DNA of 64,000 nt. Source: Pseudarthrobacter sp. NamB4 (GTDB taxonomy: Bacteria > Actinomycetota > Actinomycetes > Actinomycetales > Micrococcaceae). Every line of letters starts with the position of its first letter. The first letter of the stretch is position 1. The position numbers and the translations under genes are program-made. The stretch lies in NCBI RefSeq assembly GCF_005796185.1, contig NZ_VAHM01000011.1:62001-126000 (forward strand), in the 5' to 3' direction. A model generated the notes under the pieces. It saw only the letters and a list, made by a program, of their open reading frames with translations, was not told the DNA's origin and did no database searches. Below are positions 44,085-53,816 of the stretch, in pieces.

Positions 44085-46565
44085 GTGAACCAACTGCCGC
44101 ACGCCCCTTCCGCTTCACCCGTTTCCGTGCACCCGGACGATGCCATCTACACGCAGATCGCTGCGGAGCTGGACGTCAAGACCTGGCAGGTGAAGGCAGC
44201 CGTTGAACTGCTCGACGGCGGATCCACCGTTCCTTTTATCGCCCGCTACCGCAAGGAAGCCACCGGGACGCTGGACGATGGGCAACTCCGTGAGCTCGAC
44301 GAACGCCTTCGCTACCTCCGGGAGTTGGCCGACCGCCGTCGTGCCGTCCTCGACGCAATCGAGGCGCAGGGCCGGCTGACTCCCGAGCTGAAAAAGGCTG
44401 TACTCGCCGCGGACACCAAGTCTCGGCTGGAGGACATCTACCTGCCCTTCAAGTCCAAGCGCCGCACGAAGGCCCAGATCGCGCGTGAAGCCGGGCTTGA
44501 ATCATTGGCTGATGCCTTGCTCAAGCGTCCGGAGCTGCATCCGGAACGTGAAGCCGCGAAGTACCTCAACTCCGGGCACGCCATCGCTGATCCCGCCGCG
44601 GCGCTCGCGGGCGCGCGGGCCATCCTGGTTGAGCGCGCTGCCCAGGACCCCGATCTGGCAACAACCCTGCGCGAGCGTCTGTGGACGCAGGGCCGCATGG
44701 TGTCACGCGTGAAGAAGGGGAAGGAAGCCGAAGGGCAGAAGTTCGCCGACTACTTTGAGTTCGCCCAGGCGCCGGCAGGGATGCCTTCCCACCGTGTCCT
44801 CGCCCTGCTGCGCGGGGAGAAGGACGGCGTCCTCGAGCTCGATCTGGCTGAAGCAGATCCCACGGACGACGCCGCCCTGGCCGCCGCCCGTTCACGCTAT
44901 GAGTCGGCGGTGGCCAAGTGTCTCGGGGTCACCGATCGCGGACGTCCCGCCGATGCATGGTTGATGGAGACGGTTCGGCTGGCTTGGCGGTCCCGCGTGC
45001 TGACCAGGCTGGCCGCCGACCTGCGCGGCAGGATGTTTGCGGCGGCCGAGGACGAGGCCGTCCGCGTCTTTGCAGCCAACCTGCGCGATGTGCTGCTCGC
45101 CGCCCCGGCCGGAAACCGTGCCACACTCGGCCTTGACCCTGGACTCCGTACCGGCGTGAAAGTGGCAGTGGTGGACGGCACCGGCAAGGTGGTGGCCACC
45201 GATACTGTCTACCCGCACGCGCCCGCCCGGAAATGGGACGAGGCGCTGGCGACGCTGGAGCGCCTGGCACGGAAGCACGCCGTCGAACTCGTCGCCATAG
45301 GAAACGGAACCGCTTCACGGGAGACGGACAAGCTCGCCGTTGAGCTGATCAAGCGGCTGCCGGAGGTGGACCGCAAGCCGCAGAAGCTGGTCGTTTCCGA
45401 AGCCGGGGCGTCCGTGTACTCCGCTTCCGCCCTGGCTGCCGCGGAGCTGCCCGGGATGGACGTTTCCCTGCGCGGAGCAGTGTCCATTGCCCGGCGGCTG
45501 CAGGACCCGCTCGCCGAGCTGGTGAAGATCGATCCGAAGTCCATCGGCGTGGGCCAATACCAGCATGACGTCACGGCCTCCAAACTGGACCGCAGCCTGG
45601 ACGCTGTGGTGGAGGACTGCGTGAACGCGGTAGGCGTGGACGTGAACACTGCCTCGCCCGCGCTGCTCAGCCGGGTGGCCGGCGTCGGACCCTTGCTGAG
45701 TGAAAACATTGTGGCTTACCGAAACGAGCATGGCCCCTTTGCCAGGCGGGCGGACCTGAAAAAGGTGCCCCGGCTGGGCGCCAAGGCCTTTGAGCAGTGC
45801 GCCGGCTTCCTACGGATTACCGGGGGAGCTGAGCCATTGGATGCGTCGAGTGTCCACCCCGAATCCTACGCCGTGGCCCGGAAGATCCTGGTTGCTGCCG
45901 GTTCGGCGCCCGCTTCCTCCTTGGATCCGCGCGACTTCGTGGACGAGACGTTCGGCCTGCCCACCGTCACGGACATCCTGGCGGAACTCGACAAACCGGG
46001 CCGGGACCCCCGTCCCGCCTTTGCAGCGGCAACCTTCTCTGAGGGAATCGAGAAGATCTCGGACCTTAAACCCGGGCTGGTGCTGGAGGGTACGGTGACC
46101 AACGTTGCCGCCTTCGGCGCGTTTGTGGACGTGGGCGTGCACCAGGATGGCCTGGTCCACGTCTCGGCCATGGCTAACCGGTTCATTTCCGATCCCCGGG
46201 AAGTGGTGAAGCCAGGCCAGGTGGTGCGCGTCAAGGTGCTGGAGGCGGACCCGGACCGGAAGCGGATTTCGCTGACGCTTCGGCTCGACGACGATGCCTC
46301 CGTGGGGCCCTCCGCCAGGTCCTCCGCCCGGCCTTCCCCGGGGAATGCGGGACCCGGTGCCGGCAAAGGCAGGCCTGGTGGCCGCGCGCAGAACGGCGAC
46401 CGGGAGCGGGGCAGGACCCAGGAACCGTCCGGACGCCAGGAGGCGAAGGGAGCGGGAGGCAGGAATTCGGGTGGCCGTCCGGCGGACCGGGGCCCTGGGC
46501 CCAAACCGGCTCCAGTGAACACGGCCATGGCGGAGGCGCTGCGGAAAGCCGGCTTGGGTAAGTAG
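44085..46565 (+). CDS. tex: Tex-type RNA-binding transcription accessory protein
   Basis: 826 residues from the GTG at 44085; an upstream in-frame GTG at 43992 has no ribosome binding site and lies in the divergent promoter. Layout: Tex N-terminal helical region (TVPFIARYRKEATGTLDD), YqgF-like RNase H fold (TLGLDPGLRTGVKVAVVD), helix-hairpin-helix repeats (VNTASPALLSRVAGVGP, KVPRLGAKAFEQCAGFLRI) and an S1 domain (VTNVAAFGAFVDVGVHQDG). The last 90 residues are a Gly/Arg/Pro/Ser-rich tail, an actinobacterial addition that likely binds RNA. Start remains somewhat uncertain. Confidence 0.9.
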   Translation: MNQLPHAPSASPVSVHPDDAIYTQIAAELDVKTWQVKAAVELLDGGSTVPFIARYRKEATGTLDDGQLRELDERLRYLRELADRRRAVLDAIEAQGRLTPELKKAVLAADTKSRLEDIYLPFKSKRRTKAQIAREAGLESLADALLKRPELHPEREAAKYLNSGHAIADPAAALAGARAILVERAAQDPDLATTLRERLWTQGRMVSRVKKGKEAEGQKFADYFEFAQAPAGMPSHRVLALLRGEKDGVLELDLAEADPTDDAALAAARSRYESAVAKCLGVTDRGRPADAWLMETVRLAWRSRVLTRLAADLRGRMFAAAEDEAVRVFAANLRDVLLAAPAGNRATLGLDPGLRTGVKVAVVDGTGKVVATDTVYPHAPARKWDEALATLERLARKHAVELVAIGNGTASRETDKLAVELIKRLPEVDRKPQKLVVSEAGASVYSASALAAAELPGMDVSLRGAVSIARRLQDPLAELVKIDPKSIGVGQYQHDVTASKLDRSLDAVVEDCVNAVGVDVNTASPALLSRVAGVGPLLSENIVAYRNEHGPFARRADLKKVPRLGAKAFEQCAGFLRITGGAEPLDASSVHPESYAVARKILVAAGSAPASSLDPRDFVDETFGLPTVTDILAELDKPGRDPRPAFAAATFSEGIEKISDLKPGLVLEGTVTNVAAFGAFVDVGVHQDGLVHVSAMANRFISDPREVVKPGQVVRVKVLEADPDRKRISLTLRLDDDASVGPSARSSARPSPGNAGPGAGKGRPGGRAQNGDRERGRTQEPSGRQEAKGAGGRNSGGRPADRGPGPKPAPVNTAMAEALRKAGLGK

Positions 46566-46579
46566 TCTCCGGCGAGGGC

Positions 46580-47377
46580 TCAGGTGAGCGAGAGCACGAA
46601 CGCCAGGACGAATCCTCCCGCGGTGCTGAGTGCCACGGCGGGGCCGCCGTGCTCATAGGCTTCCGGCATCAGGGTGTCCGCCAGGGATGCAATGACGGCA
46701 CCGGCTGCGAATGCGAGCGGTACAGAGATGGCTTCCGGATCGGTGCCGGACAGCGGCCCTGCGCCGATGACGACGGCGATGACCAGCAGGGCTGCGCATC
46801 CGAGCCACAGCCCGACAATGCTGCCAGTTGAACGTCCTTGGCTCCGCATCGAAGCCGAGCCCACCAGGGCTTCCGGGAAGTTCGAGACGAAGATCGCAGC
46901 GAGCAGTGCCAGACCTCCTGTTCCTTCGCCCAACGAGATACCCAGGGCAAGGTTTTCAGGCACGCCGTCAAGGGTGACGGCGGCCAGCAAGGCCAGCCCG
47001 GCGGCTCCGCGGGTGGATGCCGTGGTGGCGCGTTTGTCGCTGGCCGCTGCGTCGGTATCGAGCTTTGCGCTGCCTTGGAAGTCATCCGCCGCTTTAGCCT
47101 GCTTTTGCTCGCCTGCCTGCGCCCACCGGTCCAAAAAGGCGCTAAGTACGGTGAAAACTACTGCTCCGGCCATCAGGCCGACCGCCGCCCGGATGATACC
47201 GCCGTGTTCGTAGGCGTCCTCAAAAAGTTCAAAAGCCAGGGCTGTGATGAGGGAACCGGCCGCAAAGGCCAGCAGCATGGCCAGAAGGCGCTTGGGAAGT
47301 TCGAACCGGACGCCGATGATGGCACCCAGGACCAGTGCACTGGATGCTATGACGCCAAACCAGAGCGACATCATCAT
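46580..47377 (-). CDS. ZIP-family-like metal transporter with altered site
   Basis: 265 residues, about eight hydrophobic segments, with a variable loop rich in Asp/Lys/Ala near 90-125. The two ZIP motifs are recognisable as LDGVPENLALG and SNFPEALVG, but the histidines of the usual HNxPEG/HExPEG are Asp and Ser/Asn. Metal handling may therefore differ or be lost. Three ATG codons in a row (47377, 47374, 47371) open the gene. Confidence 0.78.
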   Translation of the reverse strand: MMMSLWFGVIASSALVLGAIIGVRFELPKRLLAMLLAFAAGSLITALAFELFEDAYEHGGIIRAAVGLMAGAVVFTVLSAFLDRWAQAGEQKQAKAADDFQGSAKLDTDAAASDKRATTASTRGAAGLALLAAVTLDGVPENLALGISLGEGTGGLALLAAIFVSNFPEALVGSASMRSQGRSTGSIVGLWLGCAALLVIAVVIGAGPLSGTDPEAISVPLAFAAGAVIASLADTLMPEAYEHGGPAVALSTAGGFVLAFVLSLT

Positions 47378-47494
47378 CCCGCAAGTATAGGAGCGGCCCG
47401 TTGACGTGGGAATACGTTTTTTTCGCAGCCCGTGGCGCCGACCGGCCTTCCGCGCCAACTTTCCGCTTTCATGGGTTTCTGGAAGGGTGGGCTC

Positions 47495-47815
47495 ATGACT
47501 TATTTCCTGGAGTACACGATTCCCGCTGCGGCCGACGATGCCGAGTTTGAGTTTCCCCATGATGAGATCAACTCCGGCACCACCATTCCGCTGTCCGAGA
47601 CTGACGCGGAGATCGTCCACACACCCGAACTTCCGGCGCGAACCGGAATCATCGGCGCCACGGTGCCGGAAGCAAAGCTTGAAGCGGAGCAATTGATCAC
47701 GCACAGCCGCGCATCGGAAGGTTCCCTCTACTTTGACCCATCCAATTCGCTGCAAGCAGGAGTGGGAACCCTGGTGGCTAGGTTTAGTGAAGGGCGTGGC
47801 TGGCAGGACGCCTAA
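47495..47815 (+). CDS. Hypothetical protein
   Basis: 106 residues from the ATG at 47495 (GGAAGG upstream). Acidic N-terminal half (FPHDEINSGTTIPLSETDAEI) and no membrane segment. No family recognised. Its end overlaps the convergent DUF2071 gene by four bases. Confidence 0.6.
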   Translation: MTYFLEYTIPAAADDAEFEFPHDEINSGTTIPLSETDAEIVHTPELPARTGIIGATVPEAKLEAEQLITHSRASEGSLYFDPSNSLQAGVGTLVARFSEGRGWQDA

Positions 47816-48600
47816 GTCACCAGCGGATGGCCGAGGCTGCTGACCAGTCTTGGCCGTCCGAACTGGGTCCGCACTCCGGGCGAGTACAGCACCGATTCAG
47901 GCGGCCCGCTGGCGCTGATCCCGGCGGACGCCACCAGTTCATCCTCCAGATGGTGGAGCTTGGCGGACCGCAGCGGCCACGGTTGATGGGTGTTTGGAAT
48001 GTAGATGCTCCGTCCCCTGAGTGTCCCGTGCATTCCAAACCGTGCCGTGAGGAAGACCGATAGTGGGTCATTGACGGTGACATCCAACTGGGGTGTGACG
48101 GCGAAGCTGCTCCTTGCTCCTCGCCTGAAACGCCTGACCGAGTAGCCAATGGCTTGATCCTCTGCCGAGTCCGGCCTGGGCTGGGAATAGTCGATTCGCG
48201 ACCACACGTATGGAACTTCCGCTGCCCTGGCGGCCAGGACGACGGGCAGCCGGTCCGCGTCTAGGCTTAGGAAGACCACGCCCCTGGTGGCGTCGGGTTC
48301 GCGTGAGTAGAGGCGCACGTTGACCTCATTGAAGCTTCCTAGGTAAGGGATACCTGGGCCGCGCCCAATTCCGGCATTCTTCATGCGGAAACCGATGAGC
48401 CCCACCCACGAACTGCCGTCGAAGACGTCCGGCTGCACTCCGCGCGGCATGAAACGCGCCGCTACGCTTTCCGCGATGCGCCAGTGCAGGAAGATGGCGT
48501 CGGTCCAGCGTTGGTCGAACAAGGCGGGCGCCGGCAGTTCAGGCGGACGGGGCCAGATGGCTGCCGCCTGCGGGCGCTTATCTCCGTGTAAGGCCTTCAC
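47812..48600 (-). CDS. DUF2071 (YqjF-like) protein
   Basis: 262 residues. The DUF2071 pattern is clear: LHWRIAESVAARFMPRGVQPDVFDG, SWVGLIGFRM, SFNEVNVRLYSREPDATRGVVFLSLDADRL. Family function is unknown. It is a stand-alone gene between two others. Confidence 0.82.
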   Translation of the reverse strand: MKALHGDKRPQAAAIWPRPPELPAPALFDQRWTDAIFLHWRIAESVAARFMPRGVQPDVFDGSSWVGLIGFRMKNAGIGRGPGIPYLGSFNEVNVRLYSREPDATRGVVFLSLDADRLPVVLAARAAEVPYVWSRIDYSQPRPDSAEDQAIGYSVRRFRRGARSSFAVTPQLDVTVNDPLSVFLTARFGMHGTLRGRSIYIPNTHQPWPLRSAKLHHLEDELVASAGISASGPPESVLYSPGVRTQFGRPRLVSSLGHPLVT

Positions 48601-48745
48601 GTGTGCAGCCTAATTGCAGGGTAGCATTCCGAGCCCGCGCCAGCAAAGTGGCTGAGGCGCCAAACCTGCCGAGCTGATCTCCAATGACTTTCATACATGC
48701 CGTCTGCCAGGGGGTCTGACATTCGGGCACCGCTCGTGAACCCAT
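48601..48745. other. Intergenic region
   Basis: 145 bases between two minus-strand genes. It should contain the DUF2071 promoter; nothing specific is seen. Confidence 0.35.
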
Positions 48746-49138
48746 TTACTCGGCTGCCGCCCTGGCAGGCGGGGACTGGGGAGTTTCCTTCTGCCACGGC
48801 CAGCGCCCGGTGATTTCAAGCTCGAGGGAAAAGCTGAGGAACGTCCGGATAAGCACGATGATGGCCAGAACGCCGACGCTTTCGAACGTCGGCGTGACGG
48901 CCACGGTGCGGATGATGTCGGCGGCGACCAGCAATTCAAGACCCAGGAGTATCGACCTGCCGAGCAACTGCCGGTAGGAGCGGTAGAGGGTCAGCTTTTC
49001 CGCGCCGGCGGGAGGCTTGCGTGGCTGGTATCCGCGAAGGGCCAGGGGAATGGAGATGAGGGCGCCGATGACCATGACGGCGACCCCCGCAAAGTCCACA
49101 AATTCTCCGACCGTTTCAATGATGTGGCGAAAATCCAT
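48746..49138 (-). CDS. DUF1622 membrane protein
   Basis: 130 residues with three hydrophobic segments (about 15-35, 65-85, 90-110). LYRSYRQLLGRSILLGLELLVAADIIRTVAV is typical of DUF1622. Function unknown. Confidence 0.82.
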   Translation of the reverse strand: MDFRHIIETVGEFVDFAGVAVMVIGALISIPLALRGYQPRKPPAGAEKLTLYRSYRQLLGRSILLGLELLVAADIIRTVAVTPTFESVGVLAIIVLIRTFLSFSLELEITGRWPWQKETPQSPPARAAAE

Positions 49139-49209
49139 GATCTATGCCTTCCCCGGGGGAGTGGAGGTCCACACGGCCAGCCTAAACGCTGACGCCGGAA
49201 TACCGACTC

Positions 49210-50070
49210 CTAGGGATGCCGTACTCCGTTTCCGGCCAGGATGTCCCGGTACCCCTCCCGAAAAGAGGGGAACGCGAACTCGAATCCGGTGCCGAGCAGA
49301 AGCTGGTTTCGGCAGCGCTTGTTGCCGCCCCGGGCTGGACCGGCATCCCCCACTGGGGGCTCGGGGAGGCCCATCTCAGCAGCAAGGAAACGCAGCACCG
49401 TGCCGAAATCGGCGGGGTCGTTGTCCACGCCAATGTAGGTCGGAGCCGGTGTTGACGGCATGCCGGCCAGATGGACAATGGCGGCGGCTGCGTCGTCACG
49501 GTGAATGCGGTTGGTGTACCGGAGGTCTTCAGGGACGATGGCGCTGCCTCCGCGTACCTGGTCTATCAGTCGGGTCCTGCCGGGCCCGTAAATGCCGCCC
49601 AGCCGCAGGGATGCCGCCGTGGTGGCCGTTCCACTGAACCGGGCCTGAAGGAGTTGTTCGGCCTCCACCAGGATCCGCCCGGAAAATCCGCCGGGGGCTG
49701 GCGGGGTGTGTTCGTCCACCCAACCGCCCCCTGCATCCCCGTACACAGCCGTGGAAGAGATGAAGAGCACCCGCTGGGGCACGACGCCGTCGTGCGCCAA
49801 CGCATCGAGAACATGGGTCAGGCCGTTCACATAAGCCGAGCGGTAGGCCTCCTCCGACGGCGAATCGGCAGCTACGGCTATGACGACGGCGGTGGTGTCG
49901 GCGGGCACCGGCGGCAGGTTAGGTGAGCTCAGGTCCGCCGCCACGCCTTCGATGGCTGCCGGCAGTTTCGCAGGTGACCGGCGCCAGCCCACCACGCGGT
50001 GGCCCAGCGCGTTGAACCGCAGCCCGGCTTCGGTCCCGAGATCGCCGCACCCGGCCAAGAGGATGGTCAT
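49210..50070 (-). CDS. NAD-dependent epimerase/SDR-type protein (YeeZ-like)
   Basis: 286 residues. The Rossmann start MTILLAGCGDLGTEAGL lacks the standard GxxGxxG spacing but fits the YeeZ group. Extended-SDR traits follow: VLFISSTAVYGD, LRLGGIYGPGRTRLI and YTNRIHRDDAAAAIVH. Substrate unknown. Confidence 0.82.
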   Translation of the reverse strand: MTILLAGCGDLGTEAGLRFNALGHRVVGWRRSPAKLPAAIEGVAADLSSPNLPPVPADTTAVVIAVAADSPSEEAYRSAYVNGLTHVLDALAHDGVVPQRVLFISSTAVYGDAGGGWVDEHTPPAPGGFSGRILVEAEQLLQARFSGTATTAASLRLGGIYGPGRTRLIDQVRGGSAIVPEDLRYTNRIHRDDAAAAIVHLAGMPSTPAPTYIGVDNDPADFGTVLRFLAAEMGLPEPPVGDAGPARGGNKRCRNQLLLGTGFEFAFPSFREGYRDILAGNGVRHP

Positions 50071-50146
50071 GGCTGCCAGTCTGCCATTCCCGCTGGCTTT
50101 GGCCGTAACCGCAGGTTCTCACCCAGACGTTCTCACCGTAACGAGC

Positions 50147-51046
50147 TCAGGGGCCGGGCGCCGTGGTCACCACCGGCGGTGTCGGAATCGGTACCACCGG
50201 CGCGTCTGGTTTGAGCCCGGAGAGGACATTTAGAAAGATGCCCATGGCAAAAATGATCAGTGCCAGCCGGAAGAGCACCGCGAAGCATCCGGGTTTTTTC
50301 TTGCGGGACCGGTTCGCCGGGAGTGGAGCCGGAGGACGGATGGTCCGTGGATCGTCTGCAGGATGGCGTGCAGTACGCCACCGGGCCAAAGATGCGGCAG
50401 GGCCTGAAGCATGAAGGAAATCGGGTGGCGCCGCCGCTATTTTCGCGCTGGTTAGGAGAGGGCTGGACGTCCCCCCGAGAAGGTTAGCGAGGTACTGATG
50501 GATGGTGCCCACCGTTCCTGGGTCGAGGACTGCTGGGAGAGCCTGAACCGCTTCGGAAAGTGTGTTGATGCCCTGGACGCGGGCACCGCCTACAGTAAGC
50601 CCCTGCAGGTCCGGCTGGCCAACCATGCAGAGCCATGACTGGACCAAGCGGCGGTGTTGTGGTTCAAGAAGGGCAGCGACTGCCGCGGCCTGCTCCAACA
50701 CCCCGGCGGCTTCCCGTTCCCGGGAGTATCCGTTCTGCCGGAGGACACCGTTGCGGAGGTGGACGTTGCCCGACCAATTTTTGGCGTCGACCACCATGAT
50801 TCCGCCCGGCCCCACCAGGACGTGGTCCAGGTTAGCTTTCGGCCGGCCGGGCCAGTGAACATCGTGCAGGCTCATCCAGCCTTTGGATTGAAGCGAGTCA
50901 AGGATGGCGGCAACGCGGGCTTCACCGGCAGCGCCTGCTGCCCAGGCACGTTCGGCCCTTTCCGCGTGCTCCAGTTGACGGCGGAGTTTTGCTGCCCGTT
51001 CTGCCGCCATCCGCGCCTGCTCAGCAGCGCCTTTTCCTGCCCCCAT
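50147..51046 (-). CDS. NERD-domain protein with C-terminal membrane anchor
   Basis: 299 residues. An N-terminal coiled coil (EQARMAAERAAKLRRQLEHA) leads to a nuclease-related NERD domain (ANLDHVLVGPGGIMVVDAKN, with Asp and DAK as PD-(D/E)xK-type residues). A single hydrophobic segment (about 260-282) and short Pro-rich tail end the protein. NERD proteins are suspected nucleases or scaffolds; role unproven. Confidence 0.83.
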   Translation of the reverse strand: MGAGKGAAEQARMAAERAAKLRRQLEHAERAERAWAAGAAGEARVAAILDSLQSKGWMSLHDVHWPGRPKANLDHVLVGPGGIMVVDAKNWSGNVHLRNGVLRQNGYSREREAAGVLEQAAAVAALLEPQHRRLVQSWLCMVGQPDLQGLTVGGARVQGINTLSEAVQALPAVLDPGTVGTIHQYLANLLGGTSSPLLTSAKIAAAPPDFLHASGPAASLARWRTARHPADDPRTIRPPAPLPANRSRKKKPGCFAVLFRLALIIFAMGIFLNVLSGLKPDAPVVPIPTPPVVTTAPGP

Positions 51047-51121
51047 AATTTGCCCCCATGCTTATGGCGTGCGTCGCTCGCACGTGGGCAATACTGTATG
51101 CGATCACACGAGCAGTGCGGT

Positions 51122-52036
51122 TTACGGGGCCTCGACCGGGAAGAATACCCGCGGGTCCTGCAGGAGGGCCGGATAGGCAAACGCAGACCGGTCGATGATT
51201 TCCGTGACAGTGAAGTTCCGGCCGAACCTGCCATCCGCCAACGTGATGGGCCGGCCGACCACCTGTCCCACCACAAACTTCTCTCCATGCTCGAACGGAA
51301 CGGCCACGGGCGTCTTGCCCGGAAGTGTGGAGAAGGCTTCCTCCTGGGCCAGGCGCTTGCGGGTTGGCTTCTTCACCTGCTGCTTGGGCGGCGCCTTTCG
51401 CGGCTGCCTGGACGGGCGGCGTGAGCTGTCCTCAAGGTAAACGGGGGAGTAGTCGTCGTCGCCGCCGGTGAGGGAAGCAGCAGTGCTGCTGCTCACAGGC
51501 GGCAGTGCCACGGTGTCCAGTGTCTGCGGGTCGATGTCGCCGTGCGGGGAACGCAGGATCCACAGAATGTCACCCTCAGGTTCCTGCGGGAGGAACTCGT
51601 GCCTGGGCTCGGGCCAGACGTAGTCCATGTCCGGCACTGCGTCCGGGAAAACAGAACCATAGAACTTGGGTTCCTTGCGGAGCAGCTTGGAGCGGTGGCT
51701 CAGGTGGAATTCAGGATCTCCCAGCCAGGGCGGCATGGGAATCTTCGCCGCATAATCGGGGTGGGCGGCTTGCGGCGCAAACTCCATGATGTTGGCGCGC
51801 GTGTTGTCCGGGTGTCCCCGCTTGGTCCATTCATCAACCATCGCCAGCCCGTACATGGTGAGGGCCGGCACGTAGCCCATCCACATGCGTATCGCCGGGT
51901 GGGTCTGCCATCCATAGCCGGGGATCACCAGGGCGCGCAGCGTCTGCAGCGCCTCTACCCGCTGCTTGCCCAGCCTGGCAGTGTCCAGGGCGGCGGCGCT
52001 TTGCCGGAAATCAGGGTACGGCAGGAAAGTTTGCAT
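51122..52036 (-). CDS. MSMEG_6728-like conserved protein
   Basis: 304 residues from the ATG at 52036. The conserved N-terminal half reads MQTFLPYPDFRQSAAALDTA, LGKQRVEALQTLRALV and HPAIRMWMGY, matching the pyrimidine-dimer-glycosylase-like MSMEG_6728 group. A basic Pro/Lys/Arg-rich linker (about 215-235) separates it from a C-terminal domain. A DNA-repair role is possible but not shown. Confidence 0.72.
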   Translation of the reverse strand: MQTFLPYPDFRQSAAALDTARLGKQRVEALQTLRALVIPGYGWQTHPAIRMWMGYVPALTMYGLAMVDEWTKRGHPDNTRANIMEFAPQAAHPDYAAKIPMPPWLGDPEFHLSHRSKLLRKEPKFYGSVFPDAVPDMDYVWPEPRHEFLPQEPEGDILWILRSPHGDIDPQTLDTVALPPVSSSTAASLTGGDDDYSPVYLEDSSRRPSRQPRKAPPKQQVKKPTRKRLAQEEAFSTLPGKTPVAVPFEHGEKFVVGQVVGRPITLADGRFGRNFTVTEIIDRSAFAYPALLQDPRVFFPVEAP

Positions 52037-52206
52037 CCATTCAGTCTGACGGCACCTGGCGGATGTGCCAATTGCAGTGCCGCAGACCACTTGCCCGGAC
52101 CGCCACCGGACGGGCGCTGTTGTTCACATAGTGGACTCATGCATACGCCGATGGCCTTGACCCACTAAGATCACCGCAACCACCCCCGCGTTTTGGAAGC
52201 CCTCTC

Positions 52207-52797
52207 ATGACATCTACACCTGAAAAAACCACCGGAACCGCCCCCGCGTTCACGCCCCGTTACGGGCAGATGCTGAGTCCGGAAGCAAAGGGCATCCTGG
52301 TCCTTGATGAGTTCACCATCGATCCCGCCGCCGCCCGCAAGGAGCAGCACCGGTTCCGCGACGGCATGGCCGCCGTCGCCCGGACGATGCGCCGCATTGT
52401 GGCCCTCCGCGTGGTGATCGCGCTCGTGGCGATCGGCAACCTGCCGCTGTTCCTGCTCTCCAGCGGCTGGTGGATCTACGGCGTTTCGCTCACCCTGGTG
52501 GTGGCAGTGCATGCCTCCGTTACATGGTTGAACCGCCACGAGCCGCGGCTGAAGCAGCGCTCAGCCCTGGAACTGCACATGCACCGCGAACGCAGTGCCA
52601 ACTACCGCAAGGTCCGGGACGCCGTGAAGTACATGATCGACACGCCCGCCCGGATGAACGAGCACCTTTACCTGGAGCTGCTCGCCGTCAAGCGGGTCGC
52701 ACTGAACCTGACCCACGGCACTGTCGCCCTGCTGGATACCAGTGACGACTCCGCCTGGCGGGTTCGGATCGTGCGGGAGATCCCCGTCGCCAGCTAG
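52207..52797 (+). CDS. Hypothetical two-helix membrane protein
   Basis: 196 residues. Two adjacent hydrophobic segments (about residues 64-82 and 86-104) sit between charged cytoplasmic regions. The C-terminal part contains MHRERSANYRKVRDAVKYMI and LLAVKRVALNLTHGTVALLD. No family recognised. Ends at a bidirectional terminator. Confidence 0.65.
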   Translation: MTSTPEKTTGTAPAFTPRYGQMLSPEAKGILVLDEFTIDPAAARKEQHRFRDGMAAVARTMRRIVALRVVIALVAIGNLPLFLLSSGWWIYGVSLTLVVAVHASVTWLNRHEPRLKQRSALELHMHRERSANYRKVRDAVKYMIDTPARMNEHLYLELLAVKRVALNLTHGTVALLDTSDDSAWRVRIVREIPVAS

Positions 52798-52855
52798 CTG
52801 CACTGCCCGCAGCGGGCACAGCATGCAGTCTTCCGCTATGCCGCAGTAATTGAAG

Positions 52856-52899
52856 AACGACGCCGGCACGCCCCTTCTCGGGGTGTGCCGGCGTCGTTT
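52856..52899. terminator. Bidirectional terminator between convergent genes
   Basis: 19-bp stem from 52856-52874 and 52880-52898 with one G-T pair and a 5-base loop, followed by T residues. Shares the ACGACG-CGGCAC arm with hairpins at 21865 and 43454. Confidence 0.9.
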
Positions 52900-52961
52900 G
52901 TGGTCAACGGAATTTGTCTATCCCGACCTGTCGTGGGCCCCGAAGGGCATCTGTGTCCGCG

Positions 52962-53816
<855 letters not shown>

